Origin: Endomicrobium sp. | GTDB taxonomy: Bacteria > Elusimicrobiota > Endomicrobiia > Endomicrobiales > Endomicrobiaceae | Direction: 5' to 3' | DNA: 6,134 nt | Assembly (NCBI GenBank): GCA_031264425.1 | Contig: JAISDY010000111.1 | Span: 1 to 6,134, forward strand | In this document: piece by piece, positions 5,418-6,134 of the stretch | Layout of the letters: every line of letters starts with the position of its first letter | Position numbering within the stretch: the first letter of the stretch is position 1 | The notes under the pieces: generated by a model | Seen by the model: the letters and a program-made list of their open reading frames with translations, nothing else | Databases searched by the model: none | Told to the model about the DNA's origin: nothing | Program-made: the position numbers and the translations under genes

Positions 5418-6134
5418 ATGAAGAAGAATATAATATTCTTATCCTTCTTTACACTCATTTTTATCTGCGGAATTTTTTATCCGATAGTAAATTTGCTTTC
5501 AAAAGATAAAGTGAAAAATTTACAAAATCTTACATTGGAAAAAGCTCAAACTGCGCTAATAACGACAATTCCTTATTTGAACAAAGCGATCCAAAACTCC
5601 GACGACATCAGCCTTCTTGCAAACATTGAGTCTCTAGCAAACGTCCCAAATATAACGTCTTGTTTTATACTTGATAAAAATAGCAAAGTTATTATACACA
5701 ATAACATAAACGAGTGGAACACTGAAAAACACACCGATATTTATAATGAAGCCGTTATGCATAGAAAAGAACATATTTAGGAAATGCCGGACGATAATTT
5801 TTTTCTGTTATCGGAACCAGTGGCAAACGATTATACTCTGTTGTGCGTAGTTTCCATTCAAAAAAGCAAAGAAATCGCCAAATACTGGCAAATAAAGTAT
5901 TACTCTATAGCTTCAGCTGTAGCGATGCTGATTATTATCATTTTTTACTTTCTTTCAAAAGTCTTAATACTTTTTCCTTTCAACAGAATAAAAAAGAGTC
6001 TTGAAAATAAGTCGGGAAATGAAATAAACGAAAAATATAATGAAATAACGGACATTTTTACAACGGAAAGAGATAAAATCTCAAAGAAAATAGAAAAACT
6101 TGAAGAAGATAATGAAAGTTTAATTGAAATTATT
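5418..6134 (+). pseudogene. Membrane sensor-type protein interrupted by an in-frame amber stop; 3' end outside window
   Basis: Codons 1-120 are open, codon 121 is TAG (5778-5780), and the same frame then stays open to the window edge (codon 239). Joined, it reads as a typical sensor: membrane helix at ~5-27, an extracytoplasmic domain at ~28-160 with the Cache-like strand pair CFILDKNSKVIIHN (82-95), a second helix at ~162-180 (SIASAVAMLIIIIFYFL), a short HAMP-like linker from FPFNRIKKSLE, and a charged coiled coil (KISKKIEKLEEDNESL). The output domain (kinase, cyclase, phosphatase or methyl-accepting) lies beyond the window, so the function is unknown. The stop splits the sensor domain; the first fragment would keep one helix and half the domain. 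CAG to TAG is the simplest origin, restoring 'HIQEMPDD'. Alternatives are a sequencing error, suppression, or restart at the ATG at 5784, three bases past the stop. Confidence 0.68.

Noticed and set aside
5369..5458. N-terminal extension of the DUF192 frame to the ATG at 5458, giving an apparent membrane helix
   Set aside because: It overlaps the start of the divergent sensor gene and the shared promoter; the hydrophobic run is the complement of AT-rich sequence coding the other gene's membrane helix.
5778..5780. TAG as a recoded sense codon (for example pyrrolysine or a reassigned code)
   Set aside because: The LolC/E-type gene ends in TAG at its expected C-terminus, and a membrane sensor is not a known pyrrolysine protein; a nonsense mutation is simpler.
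1..6134. CRISPR arrays, insertion sequences, phage genes, tRNA or rRNA genes, toxin-antitoxin pairs
   Set aside because: No regularly spaced repeats, transposase or integrase motifs, terminal repeats, cloverleaf-like sequence or paired small genes could be found on either strand.

Overview
The window is low in G+C (roughly one third by eye) and densely coded. It comes from a diderm (Gram-negative-type) bacterium, because it carries lipoprotein-export (Lol) genes and an AsmA/TamB-like envelope protein. The base composition, the protein character and one apparently decayed gene would fit an Elusimicrobiota / Endomicrobium-type termite-gut symbiont. That assignment is an inference from style, not something a marker in the window proves.

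Layout, left to right. Positions 1-557 (minus) hold the N-terminal 185 codons of a large AsmA/TamB-like envelope protein whose 3' end lies outside the window. After an 84-base spacer with an inverted repeat comes a tight minus-strand run, listed here in transcription order: lysS (class II lysyl-tRNA synthetase), a LolC/LolE-type permease, lolD (its ATPase) and ilvE (branched-chain aminotransferase). The gaps are 6, 21 and 38 bases, so this looks like one operon. A near-consensus sigma-70 promoter (TTGACT, 17 bases, TACAAT) precedes lysS, and its spacer and -10 are covered by a 22-base imperfect palindrome. The AsmA/TamB-like gene may be a distal member of the same unit, since no intrinsic terminator is visible in front of it.

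Upstream of lysS, also on the minus strand, is a small DUF192-family protein (5051-5368). Divergent from it, on the plus strand, is a membrane sensor-type gene (from 5418, running off the window). Its reading frame is interrupted by a single in-frame TAG at 5778-5780 inside the extracytoplasmic Cache-like domain, after which the same frame continues with a second membrane helix and a coiled coil. This is most simply a pseudogene or an early stage of decay. The two divergent genes share a very short AT-rich control region with overlapping -10-like hexamers on the two strands.

Functionally the main block combines a housekeeping translation enzyme, outer-membrane lipoprotein sorting (one LolC/E-type permease plus LolD) and branched-chain amino acid synthesis. 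No mobile element, CRISPR array, RNA gene or clearly new multi-gene system is visible. The most noteworthy items are the interrupted sensor gene and the dyad elements in the intergenic gaps.
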